Shown here piece by piece: positions 15,930 through 25,962 of a stretch of 64,000 bases of DNA. The first letter of the stretch is position 1, and each line of letters opens with the position of its first letter. The notes under the pieces are model-generated. The model was not told the DNA's origin and made no database searches. It saw only the letters and a list, made by a program, of their open reading frames with translations. Position numbers and translations under genes: made by a program. This DNA is from Stutzerimonas stutzeri (GTDB lineage: Bacteria > Pseudomonadota > Gammaproteobacteria > Pseudomonadales > Pseudomonadaceae): positions 4,650,001-4,714,000 of the forward strand of contig NZ_CP073105.1 of the NCBI RefSeq assembly GCF_018138085.1, written 5' to 3'.

Positions 15930-17851
15930 CCTGCCAGCCGCGCGCGTACCTCGGCATAGGGGTATGCCTCCAGCGAGGCGAATCCCGGGAGCTGGCGGGC
16001 CTTGAGCTTGGTGAACAGCGGCACGCTGATGCCGCAGAGGAAACGCGTCCGGCATTCGACGCTGGGCGCATGCCCCTTGAGCTGCCGGTAGCGCTGGTCG
16101 AAATCGGCGCAGCGGGCGTCCAGATCTATCTCCGCAAGCGGCGCCAACGCTGGCGGTGCCGGGAGTTGTGCGACCTGCCCGCGGCAGACCGAGCAATGCC
16201 CGCAACGCTGGGGTGCCTGGCGATCGCCGAAGTACTCCGCCAGCCGCTGGCTCAGGCACTCGGCGGACTCGAACAGTGCCAGCATGTTGTCGATGCGGGT
16301 GATTTCGCTGGCTTCGTGCTGCTTGAAATAATCGTGCAGCTCGCCACTCAGCGCCTCGGCATCGAAGCTCGCATCGAGTAGTGCATAGACCTCGGTCATC
16401 TGCTTGCTTTCCAGCTCGATCCAGCCTTTCTCCTGGAAGTACTCCAGCGCCTTGACCACGCGCGCGCGGTCGGCGCCGTGCTGCTGATAGAGCGCATCGA
16501 AATCCAGAGTGCACCACGTCCGGGCCCGCGCCGAGGTGTGCACGATGGCCTCGACGAACTGCCGCCGCTCGCCCTCGAATTTCGCCACCAGCGCATCGGG
16601 CTCGAGCAGGTATTTGAAGCGATACTCGGCGAAATAGGCGAAACGCGGGGCGATGATGCCCTTGAGCTCGAGCTGCACCAGCAAGGTCTTCAGCGGCAGC
16701 TGGCGGATATTGCTCTGGTCGGACAGCTGGTTGAGCATCAGCTCCCATTGCCCGCCCGCGCCTGCCTGGCGCAATTCCTCGAGCACGCAACGGATACCCT
16801 CGCGTTCCGGCGTGTCGCCATAGACGAAGTTCTGCAGCACGCTGAGGCTGTCGCGGTTGGCCAGCACCAGACAGTCGGACGGCTGCCCGTCACGCCCGGC
16901 ACGGCCGATTTCCTGGCTGTAGTTCTCGATCGATTTGGGCAGGTCGTAATGCACCACGTTGCGGATGTCCGACTTGTCGATGCCCATGCCGAAGGCGATC
17001 GTGGCGACGATGCAGTTGAGCTCACCGCCCATGAAGCGACGCTGGATCGACTCGCGCAGCTCGTGGCCCATACCGGCGTGGTAGGCGCTGGCGGGAAAAC
17101 CGCGCTGACCCAGGTGTTCGGCGACCTGCTCGGCGGTCTTTTGCTGGGTGACGTAGACGATGGTCGGCTGGCCGGCCTTGTCTGCCAGCCATTCCACCAG
17201 CCGCCGCTGCTTGCCGAAGCCGCTGACCGGCTCCACCAGCAGGTTGAGGTTCGGCCGATAGAAACCGGTGGTCACCACGTCCTGCGCTGTAATGGCGAAC
17301 TTGGCTTGCATGTCGGCGATCACCGGCGGCGTCGCCGTGGCAGTCAGCAGCAGCGTTTGTGGAATGTTGAACTGACGCTGATAGTCGGGAAGCTTGAGGT
17401 AATCCGGGCGAAAGTTGTGGCCCCATTCGGAAATGCAGTGCGCCTCGTCCACCACCAGCAGCGAGATCGGCACCTGGCTTATGAAGTGGCGGAAGCGCTC
17501 GTTCTTCAGCCGCTCCACCGAGATCATCAGAATCTTCAGCTCACCCGACTTGGCGCGGGCCATGGTCTCGCTCGCCTGCTCGCGGCTCTGCGCCGAATCG
17601 ATGCTGGCCGCGGCGATGCCGTGCCGGTGCAGGAAGGCCAGCTGATCCTGCATCAGCGCCAGGAGCGGCGAAACCACCAACGTCAGGTGCGGCAGCAGCA
17701 GTGCCGGTAACTGATAGCACAGCGACTTTCCGGAACCGGTGGGAAAGATCGCCGCCGCCGAGCGCCCGGCCACCACGGCGCGAATGGCTTGCTCCTGGCC
17801 GGGACGGAAGCCGTCGTAGCCGAATGTCTGGGCGAGGGTCTGTTCGATCAT
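15926..17851 (-). CDS. RecQ-family ATP-dependent DNA helicase
   Basis: 641 residues. Walker A TGSGKS (about 38-43), the DEAH box at 135-138 in [19 protein letters not shown], motif [15 protein letters not shown], and a C-terminal RecQ zinc-binding cluster (CGHCSVCRG with an upstream Cys). No HRDC domain is visible at the end. It should unwind DNA 3' to 5' in repair or recombination. Whether it is the main RecQ or an extra paralogue cannot be told from the window. It overlaps the 3' end of the FIST-MCP gene by 4 nt, convergently. Start ATG at 17851, preceded by AAAGGAGTGACC. Confidence 0.9.
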   Translation of the reverse strand: MIEQTLAQTFGYDGFRPGQEQAIRAVVAGRSAAAIFPTGSGKSLCYQLPALLLPHLTLVVSPLLALMQDQLAFLHRHGIAAASIDSAQSREQASETMARAKSGELKILMISVERLKNERFRHFISQVPISLLVVDEAHCISEWGHNFRPDYLKLPDYQRQFNIPQTLLLTATATPPVIADMQAKFAITAQDVVTTGFYRPNLNLLVEPVSGFGKQRRLVEWLADKAGQPTIVYVTQQKTAEQVAEHLGQRGFPASAYHAGMGHELRESIQRRFMGGELNCIVATIAFGMGIDKSDIRNVVHYDLPKSIENYSQEIGRAGRDGQPSDCLVLANRDSLSVLQNFVYGDTPEREGIRCVLEELRQAGAGGQWELMLNQLSDQSNIRQLPLKTLLVQLELKGIIAPRFAYFAEYRFKYLLEPDALVAKFEGERRQFVEAIVHTSARARTWCTLDFDALYQQHGADRARVVKALEYFQEKGWIELESKQMTEVYALLDASFDAEALSGELHDYFKQHEASEITRIDNMLALFESAECLSQRLAEYFGDRQAPQRCGHCSVCRGQVAQLPAPPALAPLAEIDLDARCADFDQRYRQLKGHAPSVECRTRFLCGISVPLFTKLKARQLPGFASLEAYPYAEVRARLAG

Positions 17852-17902
17852 GCGAGGTCACTCCTTTGACTGGAGTTCGGAGGGTAGCAAGGTGCGGGAT
17901 GC

Positions 17903-18092
17903 GTAGGGTGGATCACGCTTCACCGATCCAACCAGACACACAGCACTGGCGTCACGGTGGATGTGAAAAGCGTCATCCACCCTACAGCCCGGAAGGCAGC
18001 AAGGCGCGGGACGCGTAGGGTGGATCACGCTTCACCGATCCACCACACAGACAGCGCTGACGTCACGGTGGATGTGAAAAGCGACATCACCC
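17903..18092. repeat. Two tandem GTAGGGTGGA inverted-repeat elements (112-bp period)
   Basis: Copy 1 (17903-17985) begins GTAGGGTGGATCACGCTTCA and ends CATCCACCCTAC, giving an 83-bp element with inverted ends. Copy 2 starts at 18015, 112 bp on, and is nearly identical except that its right end has decayed. The same family occurs singly at 61782-61852. It fills most of the 337-bp gap between the helicase and nitroreductase genes; both flanking genes are on the minus strand. Confidence 0.8.
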
Positions 18093-18188
18093 CGACGCGC
18101 TGGCGGGTCGGGGAATGGAAGCGCGCCGCCGCGGAACGGGCCGCGGCGGCGCGAAGAAAAGGACGCTCCGTGCGCCCCTTCAGATTGC

Positions 18189-18791
18189 TCAGAAACGGTC
18201 GCGGATGATCACTTCATCGAACGGCAACTTGCCGATACGCGGCTTGGGCTCGGCGGCGCGCTTGCCGACCGCAACCATCATCGCGATGACGTGATTGTCC
18301 GGCAGGTTGATCAGCTTGGCCACGGCGTCGAAATCGAAGCCGTCCATGGGGCAGGAGTCCAGGCCCTTACCACGGGCGGCAAGCATCAGGGTCTGAGCCA
18401 TCAGGCCGCAACTGCGCATGGTTTCGTCGCGCTGAACCTGCGGCTTGCCACGGTAGTAGGTGTCGATGGCGCCAGCCATGTAGTCCTGCACCTCGGGCGG
18501 CGCACCCTCCCAGACGCGGCGGACATTCTTCTCCCAGCTATCGACCTGGGCGCAGACCACGACCAGCATCGAGGCATCGGTCATCTGCGCCTGATTCCAG
18601 CCCACCTCGCGAATCTGCGCGCGCAGTTGCGGGTCGCTCACTTCGACGAAGCGTACGTGCTGCAGGTTGAAGGCCGAAGGCGCGAGCAACGCCAGCTGCA
18701 ACAGCTCGTCCTTTTCTTCGCGGCTGAGCTGGAAGGTCGGGTCGTAGGCTTTGACAGCGCGGCGGGTCTGGATGGCTTCTTCGATCTGCAT
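18189..18791 (-). CDS. Nitroreductase-family FMN oxidoreductase
   Basis: 200 residues from ATG 18791 (MQIEEAIQTRRAVKAYDPTF). The upstream extension to 18881 is not conserved in type. The RRAVKAYD start holds the Arg residues that bind the FMN phosphate, LLAPSAFNLQHVRFV is the flavin-contact loop, and the C-terminal MMVAVGKRAAEPKPR with a final DEVIIRDRF is typical. It is an FMN- and NAD(P)H-dependent reductase of quinones or nitro compounds, soluble and dimeric. It is a single gene between a repeat-filled gap and pckA. The true substrate is unknown. Confidence 0.88.
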   Translation of the reverse strand: MQIEEAIQTRRAVKAYDPTFQLSREEKDELLQLALLAPSAFNLQHVRFVEVSDPQLRAQIREVGWNQAQMTDASMLVVVCAQVDSWEKNVRRVWEGAPPEVQDYMAGAIDTYYRGKPQVQRDETMRSCGLMAQTLMLAARGKGLDSCPMDGFDFDAVAKLINLPDNHVIAMMVAVGKRAAEPKPRIGKLPFDEVIIRDRF

Positions 18792-18983
18792 GGCGTAGCT
18801 CCGATTGACTGAAAACGTGGCCGCTATGCTATGCGCCGACGTGCAGCGAAACCATCCGTCTTGGTTGATGGAAGTTATCAACCGAACCGATAAGAGGGAT
18901 TGCGTCGGCCTCCTGCAGCATGGGCTCGCCGCGCTCGCCGCCGACCACGCCGGGGCGACCGAGCCGGCAGAACGCCGCCCACG

Positions 18984-19009
18984 AAAAAGCCGCCCGAAGG
19001 CGGCTTTTT
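18984..19009. terminator. Rho-independent terminator downstream of pckA
   Basis: AAAAAGCCGCC-CGAA-GGCGGCTTTTT: a 7-bp GC stem with an A-run and a T-run, so it works in both directions. It lies 18 nt after the pckA stop codon. Confidence 0.9.
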
Positions 19010-19027
19010 CAGTGCCACACCCGCCGC

Positions 19028-20569
19028 TTAGAGCTGCGGCCCGGCGGCCTTGATGGCGTCGGAAACGTCGAACTTCTTGAAGTTCTCGATGAACTTGTTC
19101 GCCAGTTCCTTCGCGGCTTCATCGTAGGCGTTGGTGTCGGCCCAGGTGTTGCGCGGGTTGAGCAGCTGGGTATCGACACCCTCGACGGCCTTCGGCACGT
19201 CCAGGTTGATGATCGGCAGATGCTCGGTCTCGGCACCGACCAGGGCACCGCTCTGAATCGCGGCGATCACGGCACGGGTCGTCGGGATGTTGAAGCGCTT
19301 GCCGACACCGTAGCCACCGCCGGTCCAGCCGGTGTTGACCAGGTAAACCTTGGAGCCGAACGCCTGGATGCGCTTGATCAAAAGCTCGGCGTAAACGCCG
19401 GCCGGACGCGGGAAGAAGGGCGCGCCGAAGCAGGTGGAGAAGGTCGACTTGATGCCGCTGCCCGAGCCCATCTCGGTAGAACCGACCAGCGCGGTGTAGC
19501 CGGAGAGGAAGTGGTAGGCCGCCTGCTCTTCATTGAGGATGGACACTGGCGGCAGAACGCCGGTCAGGTCGCAGGTCAGGAAGATCACCGCGTTGGGCTC
19601 GCCGCCCAGGTTCTTCTCGGAACGCTTCTCGACGTACTCCAGCGGGTAGGCGGCACGGCTGTTCTGGGTCAGGCTGTCGTCGGTGTAGTCAGCGGCGCGC
19701 TCGTCGTCCAGCACGACGTTTTCCAGCACGGTGCCGAACTGGATGGCTTTCCAGATCACCGGCTCGTTCTTCTCGGACAGGTCGATGCACTTGGCGTAGC
19801 AGCCACCTTCGATGTTGAACACGACGCCAGTGCCCCAGCCGTGCTCGTCGTCGCCGATCAGGTAGCGCGACTCGTCGGCCGACAGGGTGGTCTTGCCGGT
19901 CCCGGACAGACCGAAGAACAGGGTGACGTCGCCGTCTTCGCCGATGTTGGCGGCGCAGTGCATCGGCAGCACGTCGGCTTCCGGCAGCAGGTAGTTCTGC
20001 ACCGAGAACATCGCCTTCTTCATTTCACCGGCGTAGCGCATACCGGCGATGAGGACCTTCTTGGCGGCGAAGTTGATGATCACGCAGCCGTCGGAATTGG
20101 TGCCGTCGCGTTCCGGCACGCATTCGAAGTTGGCGACGTTGAGCACTTGCCACTCGTCCTTGCCGGACGGGTTGTACTGCGCCGGATTGATGAACAGCTG
20201 GCGGCCGAAGAGGTTCTGCCAGGCGGTGGCGGTGGTCATCTTGACCGGCAGGTAGTGACCCTCGGAAGAACCTACATGGACGTGGGAAACGAAGTGATCC
20301 TGAGCCTTGTTGAAGGCCTCGACGCGATCCCACAGGGCATCGAACTTGTCGGCGGGGAACGGACGGTTGATCGGCCCCCAGGCGATCGAAGCCTGAGTGC
20401 TGGGCTCTTCGACGATATAGCGATCAGCTGGCGAACGACCGGTCCGGTGACCGGTTTTCACGACGAGCGCGCCGTTGGCGGCCAATTCACCCTCACCGCG
20501 CTTGATGGCCTCTTCGACCAGTTGAGCGATGCTGATATCGATGTAAACGGCGTTATTGGCTTGCGTCAT
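19028..20569 (-). CDS. pckA: Phosphoenolpyruvate carboxykinase (ATP)
   Basis: 513 residues, full length for the ATP-dependent class. Motifs: [14 protein letters not shown] near residue 42, the P-loop [13 protein letters not shown] at about 218-230, the metal-binding [11 protein letters not shown] region, and [15 protein letters not shown] residues ([20 protein letters not shown]). It converts oxaloacetate and ATP to PEP, CO2 and ADP, the first committed step of gluconeogenesis, which is important for growth on organic acids or the acyl-CoA products of the neighbouring catabolic genes. It ends in a strong terminator. The promoter must lie in the 156-bp gap before hslO; nothing specific was recognised. 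Confidence 0.97.
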   Translation of the reverse strand: MTQANNAVYIDISIAQLVEEAIKRGEGELAANGALVVKTGHRTGRSPADRYIVEEPSTQASIAWGPINRPFPADKFDALWDRVEAFNKAQDHFVSHVHVGSSEGHYLPVKMTTATAWQNLFGRQLFINPAQYNPSGKDEWQVLNVANFECVPERDGTNSDGCVIINFAAKKVLIAGMRYAGEMKKAMFSVQNYLLPEADVLPMHCAANIGEDGDVTLFFGLSGTGKTTLSADESRYLIGDDEHGWGTGVVFNIEGGCYAKCIDLSEKNEPVIWKAIQFGTVLENVVLDDERAADYTDDSLTQNSRAAYPLEYVEKRSEKNLGGEPNAVIFLTCDLTGVLPPVSILNEEQAAYHFLSGYTALVGSTEMGSGSGIKSTFSTCFGAPFFPRPAGVYAELLIKRIQAFGSKVYLVNTGWTGGGYGVGKRFNIPTTRAVIAAIQSGALVGAETEHLPIINLDVPKAVEGVDTQLLNPRNTWADTNAYDEAAKELANKFIENFKKFDVSDAIKAAGPQL

Positions 20570-20725
20570 GAGTTCCCCGTCGGCCCTGGGCCGATTCCTC
20601 CATGCTGTTGTAGCCCACCCGACGACGGACTACATCGAAAAAAGTGCGCGCGATTATGACAGAAAAGGCGCAGCGGAGGGTATGAGGGCGTAATGGCGAA
20701 AAGGTTCTACGCCCCCCTGCCTTTT

Positions 20726-21625
20726 TTAGTGCCGCGTACCGGAGGGACCCGCCGTCCCCGCGCCTGCGAATAGCTGGGCGATATCGGCCGCATCGAAGCG
20801 ATAGCTGTGGTTGCAGAACTGGCAATCGATGGAGATGGCACCGCCCTGCTCTTGCAGCAAGTGCTCGGCATCCTGCTGGCCGAGGCTGATGATCGCCATG
20901 GCCGAGCGCTCGCGCGAGCAGCTGCAGCGGAACACGATCGGTCTCGGCTCGAACAGCCGAACCTGCTCTTCGTGATAAAGGCGATGCAGGATGGTCTGGG
21001 TGTCGAGGCCGAGCAGCTCCTCGGTCGACAAGGTATCGGCCAGGGTGCGTAGATGCTGCCAGCTGGCCTCGCGCTCTTCGCCGTCACGGATGCGATCGGC
21101 CGGCAATTGCTGCAGCAGCATGCCGCAGGCGCGGCGGCCGTCGGCAGCGAGCCAGAAGCGCGTGGGCAGTTGCTCGGAGGACGCGAAATAGCTCGACAGG
21201 CTTTCCGCCAGGTTGACCCCGTCGAGGGCGACGATCCCCTGATAACGCTGCCCATTGGCAGGATCGATGGTCATCGCCAGCACCCCGTCGGGCATCAGCT
21301 CGGCCAAGGTTGTGCCCGGGCTCAGCAGCGTTTCGTCGTAGCGGGCGATGCCGCGCACTTCCCGATCGCTGGAGCATTCGACCATCAGCAACGGCACCGC
21401 GCCGGTCGAGCTCGCCTGCAGGACGATCAAGCCGTCGAATTTGAGCGTGCCGACCAGCAGCGAGGCGGCAGCAAGCAGCTCGCCGAGCAACTGCGCCACA
21501 GGCTCCGGATAACTGTGCTTGGCCAGCACTTCGGCGTAGCTACGCTCGAGCCCGACCCATTCACCGCGCACATCGGTGTCATCGAAGAGGAAACGTTGGG
21601 TGTAATCGAAATCGAGCATGGGCAT
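20726..21625 (-). CDS. hslO: Redox-regulated chaperone Hsp33
   Basis: 299 residues. The C-terminal zinc/redox switch is intact: Cys234 and Cys236 (CSC) and Cys268 and Cys271 (CQFC). These bind zinc when reduced and form disulphides under oxidative stress to activate holdase function. The N-terminal substrate-binding domain shows the expected RYLF-like [19 protein letters not shown] start. Cytoplasmic. It lies just downstream of hslR on the same strand (117-bp gap), the standard heat-shock pairing in gammaproteobacteria. Confidence 0.96.
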   Translation of the reverse strand: MPMLDFDYTQRFLFDDTDVRGEWVGLERSYAEVLAKHSYPEPVAQLLGELLAAASLLVGTLKFDGLIVLQASSTGAVPLLMVECSSDREVRGIARYDETLLSPGTTLAELMPDGVLAMTIDPANGQRYQGIVALDGVNLAESLSSYFASSEQLPTRFWLAADGRRACGMLLQQLPADRIRDGEEREASWQHLRTLADTLSTEELLGLDTQTILHRLYHEEQVRLFEPRPIVFRCSCSRERSAMAIISLGQQDAEHLLQEQGGAISIDCQFCNHSYRFDAADIAQLFAGAGTAGPSGTRH

Positions 21626-21742
21626 GACCAGGGCAATGAAGGAATGATTGGTTCGGGCAGGTACGGCGTCCGGAGAACCATCCCGGATTAAAGAAGGGAC
21701 CGCATTCTAGGTCCAAAGTGACGGCCGTCCAACCGGACACGG

Positions 21743-22138
21743 TCACCCCGCATCCGAACGAAAACGCTGCAAGGCGCGCCGTTGTTTCTTGCTCGGCTTG
21801 CCATCGGTTTCCACACCCAGGCTGCCAGCCTTGCGCATGGCCGCGGCGTGTTCGCGGCGGGCCAGGCTGTCGGGCGTTTCCTCATATAACAGCTGTGCCT
21901 CGGGCGCGCCCTTGCGCACCGCCGACAGCGCCCTGATCACCACGGTGCGCTCGTCGTAACCGGCGCGAATGACCAGCTCCTCGCCAAGCTTGGGCTCCTT
22001 GCTCGGTTTGCAGCGTTCGCCGCGGCAATGCACCTTGCCGCCCTCGATGGCTGCCTTGGCCAGCGCCCGCGTCTTGAAGAAGCGCGCCGCCCACAGCCAT
22101 TTGTCCAACCGGACCTTGCCGTCGTCTTTCTCACTCAT
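21743..22138 (-). CDS. hslR: Ribosome-associated heat-shock protein Hsp15 (S4 domain)
   Basis: 131 residues. The S4 RNA-binding domain is at the N-terminus (VRLDKWLWAARFFKTRALAKAAIEGGKVHC), followed by a basic C-terminal tail (GKPSKKQRRALQRFRSD). Hsp15 binds free 50S subunits that still carry a nascent chain and helps rescue them after heat shock. It is the first gene of the hslR-hslO pair and is divergent from rimB; the 102-bp region between them should carry both promoters. Confidence 0.95.
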   Translation of the reverse strand: MSEKDDGKVRLDKWLWAARFFKTRALAKAAIEGGKVHCRGERCKPSKEPKLGEELVIRAGYDERTVVIRALSAVRKGAPEAQLLYEETPDSLARREHAAAMRKAGSLGVETDGKPSKKQRRALQRFRSDAG

Positions 22139-22240
22139 CGTTCAACTCTGCGTGGCGTCTCGTTGTCATAGGTTCGTACAGGTAGATGCGGTTGTCATGC
22201 ACCCCGTCTAGAATGCGCGGAAATCTACTGGATACAGCTT

Positions 22241-22708
22241 TTGAACAGTCCCGACCCCCAGACAATCATCGGTTTGCGCGAATGGATCGCCCTGCCTGAG
22301 CTCGGCGTGGTCGGCCTGCGTGCGAAAATCGACACCGGCGCCAGCACCTCGGCATTGCACGCCACCGACATCAGCGAATTCGAACGCGGCGGCGAGCGCT
22401 GGGTTCGTTTCACCGCGCATCTGGGCACGCTGGTACAGCGACGCCATCGCTGTGAAGCGCCGGTGGTGGCACGCAAGACGATCAAGAGCTCCAACGGCCA
22501 GGCGCAGACGCGCTATGTGGTGCGCACGCTGCTGGCGCTGGGCTCTCACCTGTGGCCGGTGGAATTCACCCTTACCTGTCGCAAGACCATGCGCTATCGC
22601 CTGTTGTTGGGGTCAAAAGCCCTGATGGACGGCAAATGGCTGGTCGACCCTGCACGCACCTACGTGCAGGAAAAACCCCAGACCCTTACCTCTCCCGGTG
22701 CCCAATGA
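22241..22708 (+). CDS. rimB: RimB-type retropepsin-like aspartic protease
   Basis: 155 residues from a TTG start; no ATG gives a sensible N-terminus. [14 protein letters not shown] leads to [14 protein letters not shown], the DTGA active-site motif of single-domain retropepsin-like proteases, often annotated as ATP-dependent zinc protease. [17 protein letters not shown] is the conserved C-terminal block. In P. fluorescens, RimB is known to trim the glutamate tails that RimK adds to ribosomal protein S6. The TGA overlaps the rimK ATG (ATGA), so the two are translationally coupled. The third partner, the c-di-GMP phosphodiesterase RimA, is not here. Confidence 0.85.
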   Translation: MNSPDPQTIIGLREWIALPELGVVGLRAKIDTGASTSALHATDISEFERGGERWVRFTAHLGTLVQRRHRCEAPVVARKTIKSSNGQAQTRYVVRTLLALGSHLWPVEFTLTCRKTMRYRLLLGSKALMDGKWLVDPARTYVQEKPQTLTSPGAQ

Positions 22709-23610
22709 AAATCGCCGTGCTGTCGCGCAACCCACGCCTGTATTCGACCCGCCGCCTGGTGGAGGCCGGCCAGCAACGTGGCCACGAGGTGGTCGTCATC
22801 GACACCCTGCGCGCGTACATGAACATCGCCAGCCACAAACCGCAGATTCATTATCGCGGCCGCCCGCTGGAGGGCTTCGACGCGGTGATCCCGCGGATCG
22901 GCGCCTCGGTTACCTTCTATGGCTGCGCCGTGCTGCGTCAGTTCGAGATGCAGGGCGTGTTCCCGCTCAACGAATCGGTCGCCATTGCACGCTCGCGCGA
23001 CAAGCTGCGCTCGCTGCAGTTGCTGGCGCGCCGCGGCATCGGCCTGCCGGTGACCGGCTTCGCCCACTCACCCGATGACATCGCCGACCTGATCCAGATG
23101 GTCGGCGGCGCGCCGCTGGTGATCAAGGTGCTTGAGGGCACCCAGGGCATCGGCGTGGTCATGTGCGAAACCGCCACCGCCGCGGAATCGGTGATCGAGG
23201 CCTTCATGGGTCTGAAGCAGGACATCATGGTCCAGGAGTACATCAAGGAAGCCGGCGGCGCGGACATTCGCTGCTTCGTCGTCGGCGACAAGGTGATCGC
23301 GGCGATGAAGCGTCAGGCCAAGCCCGGCGAATTCCGCTCCAACCTGCACCGCGGCGGCACCGCCAGCCTGATCAAGATCACCCCGGAAGAGCGCATGACC
23401 GCCATCCGCGCCGCCAAGGTCATGGGCCTCTCCGTGGCGGGCGTCGACATCCTGCGCTCCAACCACGGCCCGCTGGTGATGGAGGTCAACTCCTCGCCGG
23501 GTCTCGCCGGCATCGAGGAAACCACTGGCAAGGACGTGGCCGGGCTGATCATCCAGTACCTGGAGAAGAATGCCGGACCGCATCTGACCCGGACGAAGGG
23601 TAAAGGCTGA
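22705..23610 (+). CDS. rimK: Ribosomal protein S6--L-glutamate ligase RimK
   Basis: 301 residues from ATG 22705 ([22 protein letters not shown]). The longer frame from 22552 overlaps rimB in another reading frame and is a shadow. It is an ATP-grasp enzyme: [14 protein letters not shown] and [27 protein letters not shown] are the nucleotide-binding loops, and [25 protein letters not shown] supplies the magnesium ligands. It adds glutamates to the C-terminus of S6, altering ribosome function and the proteome. It is coupled to rimB by a 4-nt overlap. It is followed at once by a GGCTGGA heptad array. Confidence 0.95.
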   Translation: MKIAVLSRNPRLYSTRRLVEAGQQRGHEVVVIDTLRAYMNIASHKPQIHYRGRPLEGFDAVIPRIGASVTFYGCAVLRQFEMQGVFPLNESVAIARSRDKLRSLQLLARRGIGLPVTGFAHSPDDIADLIQMVGGAPLVIKVLEGTQGIGVVMCETATAAESVIEAFMGLKQDIMVQEYIKEAGGADIRCFVVGDKVIAAMKRQAKPGEFRSNLHRGGTASLIKITPEERMTAIRAAKVMGLSVAGVDILRSNHGPLVMEVNSSPGLAGIEETTGKDVAGLIIQYLEKNAGPHLTRTKGKG

Positions 23611-23614
23611 CCCG

Positions 23615-23649
23615 GGCTGGAGGCTGGAGGCTGGAGGCTGGAGGCTGGA
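23615..23649. repeat. GGCTGGA heptanucleotide tandem array, 5 copies
   Basis: Five perfect 7-bp units begin 4 bp after the rimK stop codon. An inverted partner (CCAGCCTCAAGCGCT at about 23687-23701) lies before the end of envZ, so the 100-bp gap folds as a long imperfect hairpin between two convergent genes. The same unit is found at 61719-61774 and inside the ompR-envZ palindrome. Confidence 0.85.
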
Positions 23650-23710
23650 CAGCTTCTGAACGAGCACTGAACCTCGCCAAGCTTTCCAGCCTCAAGCGCT
23701 CGTATCGGCT

Positions 23711-25030
23711 TTACGTCTTTATCGCATCCCTCGGCAACAACAACCCCAACGGCAGACTGACCCGCGCCTCCAGTCCGCCGCCTTCGCGGTTGCGCAGTTC
23801 GATCACGCCGCCATGCTGCGAGGCGATGCGCTTGACGATGGCCAGCCCGAGTCCGGCGCCCTGCCCGCCGCGTGCGCGATCGCCGCGAATGAAGGGGTTG
23901 AAGATCTCGCCCAGCTCCTGCGGATCGATGCCGGTGCCGCGGTCAAGCACGCTGAGCACCACATAGGGCGCGCTGCTGTCGCCCGACACATGGGCGGCGA
24001 CCTCGACGCCATGGCCGCCGTAGCGCAGGGCGTTCTCGATCAGGTTGACCAGCAGGCGCTTGATCGAAACCCGCCGCAGCGGCAGCGGCGGCATCGGCTC
24101 GACACACAGGCGCACCTGTTCGCCATGCTGGTTGTAGGGCGCGACCACCTCACGCACCAGTTCGCCCAGGTCCAGGCATTCCAGCGGTTCGTCGCTGCCG
24201 TCACGGACAAAGGCGAGAAACTGGTCAAGGATCGCGTTCATGTCCTCGATGTCGCGCACCATGTCGTCGGTCAGTTCGGTGTCGTTGGGCATCAGTTCCA
24301 GCGAAAGGCGCAGGCGGGTCAGAGGCGTGCGCAGGTCGTGGGATACGCCGGCCAGCATCAGTTCACGCTCTCGCCCCGCCTGCTCGACGTCTTCGGCCAT
24401 CTGGTTGAAGGCGCGATAGACCTCGGTCATCTCGCTTGGCGTGTCGCTGATGGGCAGCCGCACACGGCGGCCCTTGCCGATCTGCCGCGCCGCGTAAACC
24501 AGCCGCTTGAGCGGTAGATTCAGCTGGCTGACGAAGATCCACGCAGCAGCGGTCGATAGCAGGCCGATGCCCAGGAACCAGCCGAGCACGCTCCAGATCC
24601 GCTGCCCACGCAACGGATAGGCATACAGGGGCACCTGCAACCAGTCCGGCCCCAGGCTCGGCGCCCGCACCCAGATCGCCGTCTGTGGCTGGATGCGCAC
24701 CCGCACCTCGGTATCTGCGCCCAGCTCGAGCTGCATCTGGCGCTGGAAGATCTCGGTGTACGGCCAGTGGTATTCGCTGGGCGGCACCTCGTCCTCGACG
24801 ACCCGCCGCACCCCGGCGGCCTCGGCGATACGCTCGCGGCTCTGCTCGTCGGCCGCCCAGTAGGCGCGCAGGGTCAACGCCGCACCGTGGCTGTACTGGC
24901 GATCGACCATGACGTCTTCGTTCATCATCAGGTACACCAGCATCAGTACCTTGGAGAACAGCACGACGATCAGCACCATCCACAGGGTGCGTGCGAAAAA
25001 GCTTTGCGGGAACCAGAGCGGGGTTTTCAT
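23711..25030 (-). CDS. envZ: Sensor histidine kinase EnvZ/AmgS
   Basis: 439 residues. TM1 at about 13-36, a periplasmic loop of about 115 residues, TM2 at about 147-168, HAMP, then the phospho-acceptor segment GVSHDLRTPLTRLRL with His231. The ATPase domain has NLIENALRYGG (N box), LDRGTGIDP (G1) and GAGLGLAIVKRI (G2). It phosphorylates OmpR. The Pseudomonas orthologue is known as AmgS, which senses envelope protein stress such as that caused by aminoglycosides, rather than only osmolarity. It is downstream of ompR on the same strand, but unusually a 91-bp palindromic insert separates them. Confidence 0.93.
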   Translation of the reverse strand: MKTPLWFPQSFFARTLWMVLIVVLFSKVLMLVYLMMNEDVMVDRQYSHGAALTLRAYWAADEQSRERIAEAAGVRRVVEDEVPPSEYHWPYTEIFQRQMQLELGADTEVRVRIQPQTAIWVRAPSLGPDWLQVPLYAYPLRGQRIWSVLGWFLGIGLLSTAAAWIFVSQLNLPLKRLVYAARQIGKGRRVRLPISDTPSEMTEVYRAFNQMAEDVEQAGRERELMLAGVSHDLRTPLTRLRLSLELMPNDTELTDDMVRDIEDMNAILDQFLAFVRDGSDEPLECLDLGELVREVVAPYNQHGEQVRLCVEPMPPLPLRRVSIKRLLVNLIENALRYGGHGVEVAAHVSGDSSAPYVVLSVLDRGTGIDPQELGEIFNPFIRGDRARGGQGAGLGLAIVKRIASQHGGVIELRNREGGGLEARVSLPLGLLLPRDAIKT

Positions 25031-25034
25031 AAAT

Positions 25035-25122
25035 AAAAGCCGACAAGAACGCTAGAGGCTTGAGGCTGGACGGAAAAGCGCCATCGTTCAGCCTCAGGCC
25101 TCCAGCGCTTTGATCGGCTTTT
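25035..25122. repeat. Long palindrome between ompR and envZ
   Basis: AAAAGCCGA at 25035-25043 pairs exactly with TCGGCTTTT at 25114-25122. Inner arms TAGAGGCTTGAGGCTG (25053-25068) and CAGCCTCAGGCCTCCA (25089-25104) pair with two mismatches, and CGCT/AGCG lies between. In RNA this is a roughly 88-nt hairpin in the ompR-envZ message. Its right arm ends at the ompR stop codon. The GAGGCTGGA stretch links it to the heptad arrays at 23615 and 61719. Confidence 0.85.
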
Positions 25123-25859
25123 CAGCCCTTGTTGCCGTCCGGCACGAACACATAGCCGACGCCCCAGACCGTCTGGATGTAGCGCGGCTTCGACGGATCG
25201 GGCTCGATCAGGCGACGCAGGCGGGAAATCTGTACGTCGATGGAACGCTCCAGCGCGTCCCACTCGCGGCCGCGTGCCAGGTTCATCAGCTTGTCGCGGG
25301 TCAGCGGTTCGCGCGCATGCTGCACCAGGGCCTTGAGCACGGCGAACTCGCCGGTGGTGAGCATATGCACCTGGTCGCCCTTCTTCAGCTCGCGGGTGCC
25401 GAGGAAGAGCTCGTAATCGCCAAAGGTAACCGTCTCGTCCTCGCTGCCCGGCGCCCCTGGCACCTGCGGCGCCTGCCGACGCAGGACCGCCCGGATCCGC
25501 GCCAGTAGCTCACGCGGATTGAACGGCTTGGCCAGGTAATCGTCAGCGCCCTGCTCCAGACCATGAATGCGGCTGGCCTCATCGCCCTTGGCGGTGAGCA
25601 TGATGATGGGGATCTGGTTGCCGGCGGCCCGCAGCCGTGCGCAGGCGGAAAGACCATCCTCACCCGGCATCATCAGGTCCAGCACCACAAGGTGGAACAG
25701 CTCGCGGCTGAGCAGACGGTCCATCTGCTCGGCGCTTTCCACGGTACGCACCCGGTAGCCCTGCTCGTCGAGAAACCGCTCGAGCAGACGCCGCAGCCGT
25801 GCGTCGTCATCGACAATCAGGATCTTTTCGCCTTCGCTGGCGGGCGCAGTGCTGCTCAT
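25122..25859 (-). CDS. ompR: Response regulator OmpR/AmgR
   Basis: 245 residues from ATG 25859 (MSSTAPASEGEKILIVDDD); the longer frame to 25925 is rejected. The receiver domain has the acidic triad DDD near residue 18, phospho-acceptor Asp61 in LVVLDLMMPGEDG, and MLTAKGDEASRI with the conserved Thr and Lys. The C-terminal winged helix ends DVQISRLRRLIEPDPSKPRYIQTVWGVGYVFVPDG. It is the DNA-binding partner of EnvZ. In P. aeruginosa the orthologue AmgR drives a membrane-stress regulon. It lies 103 bp downstream of lapC in the same direction. Confidence 0.96.
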   Translation of the reverse strand: MSSTAPASEGEKILIVDDDARLRRLLERFLDEQGYRVRTVESAEQMDRLLSRELFHLVVLDLMMPGEDGLSACARLRAAGNQIPIIMLTAKGDEASRIHGLEQGADDYLAKPFNPRELLARIRAVLRRQAPQVPGAPGSEDETVTFGDYELFLGTRELKKGDQVHMLTTGEFAVLKALVQHAREPLTRDKLMNLARGREWDALERSIDVQISRLRRLIEPDPSKPRYIQTVWGVGYVFVPDGNKG

Positions 25860-25962
25860 GGGAACTCCCCGGGAAAATCGTCGATGCATTATGCGCATAG
25901 TCAGGACTGCGCACCTGACAGCCATTGTTAGCAGATTTTTCGCCGTAAGGCAGGCGTCGCGC

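Noticed and set aside
22552..22704. N-terminal extension of rimK
   Set aside because: This stretch codes for rimB in another frame; the ATG at 22705 begins the conserved [10 protein letters not shown] sequence.
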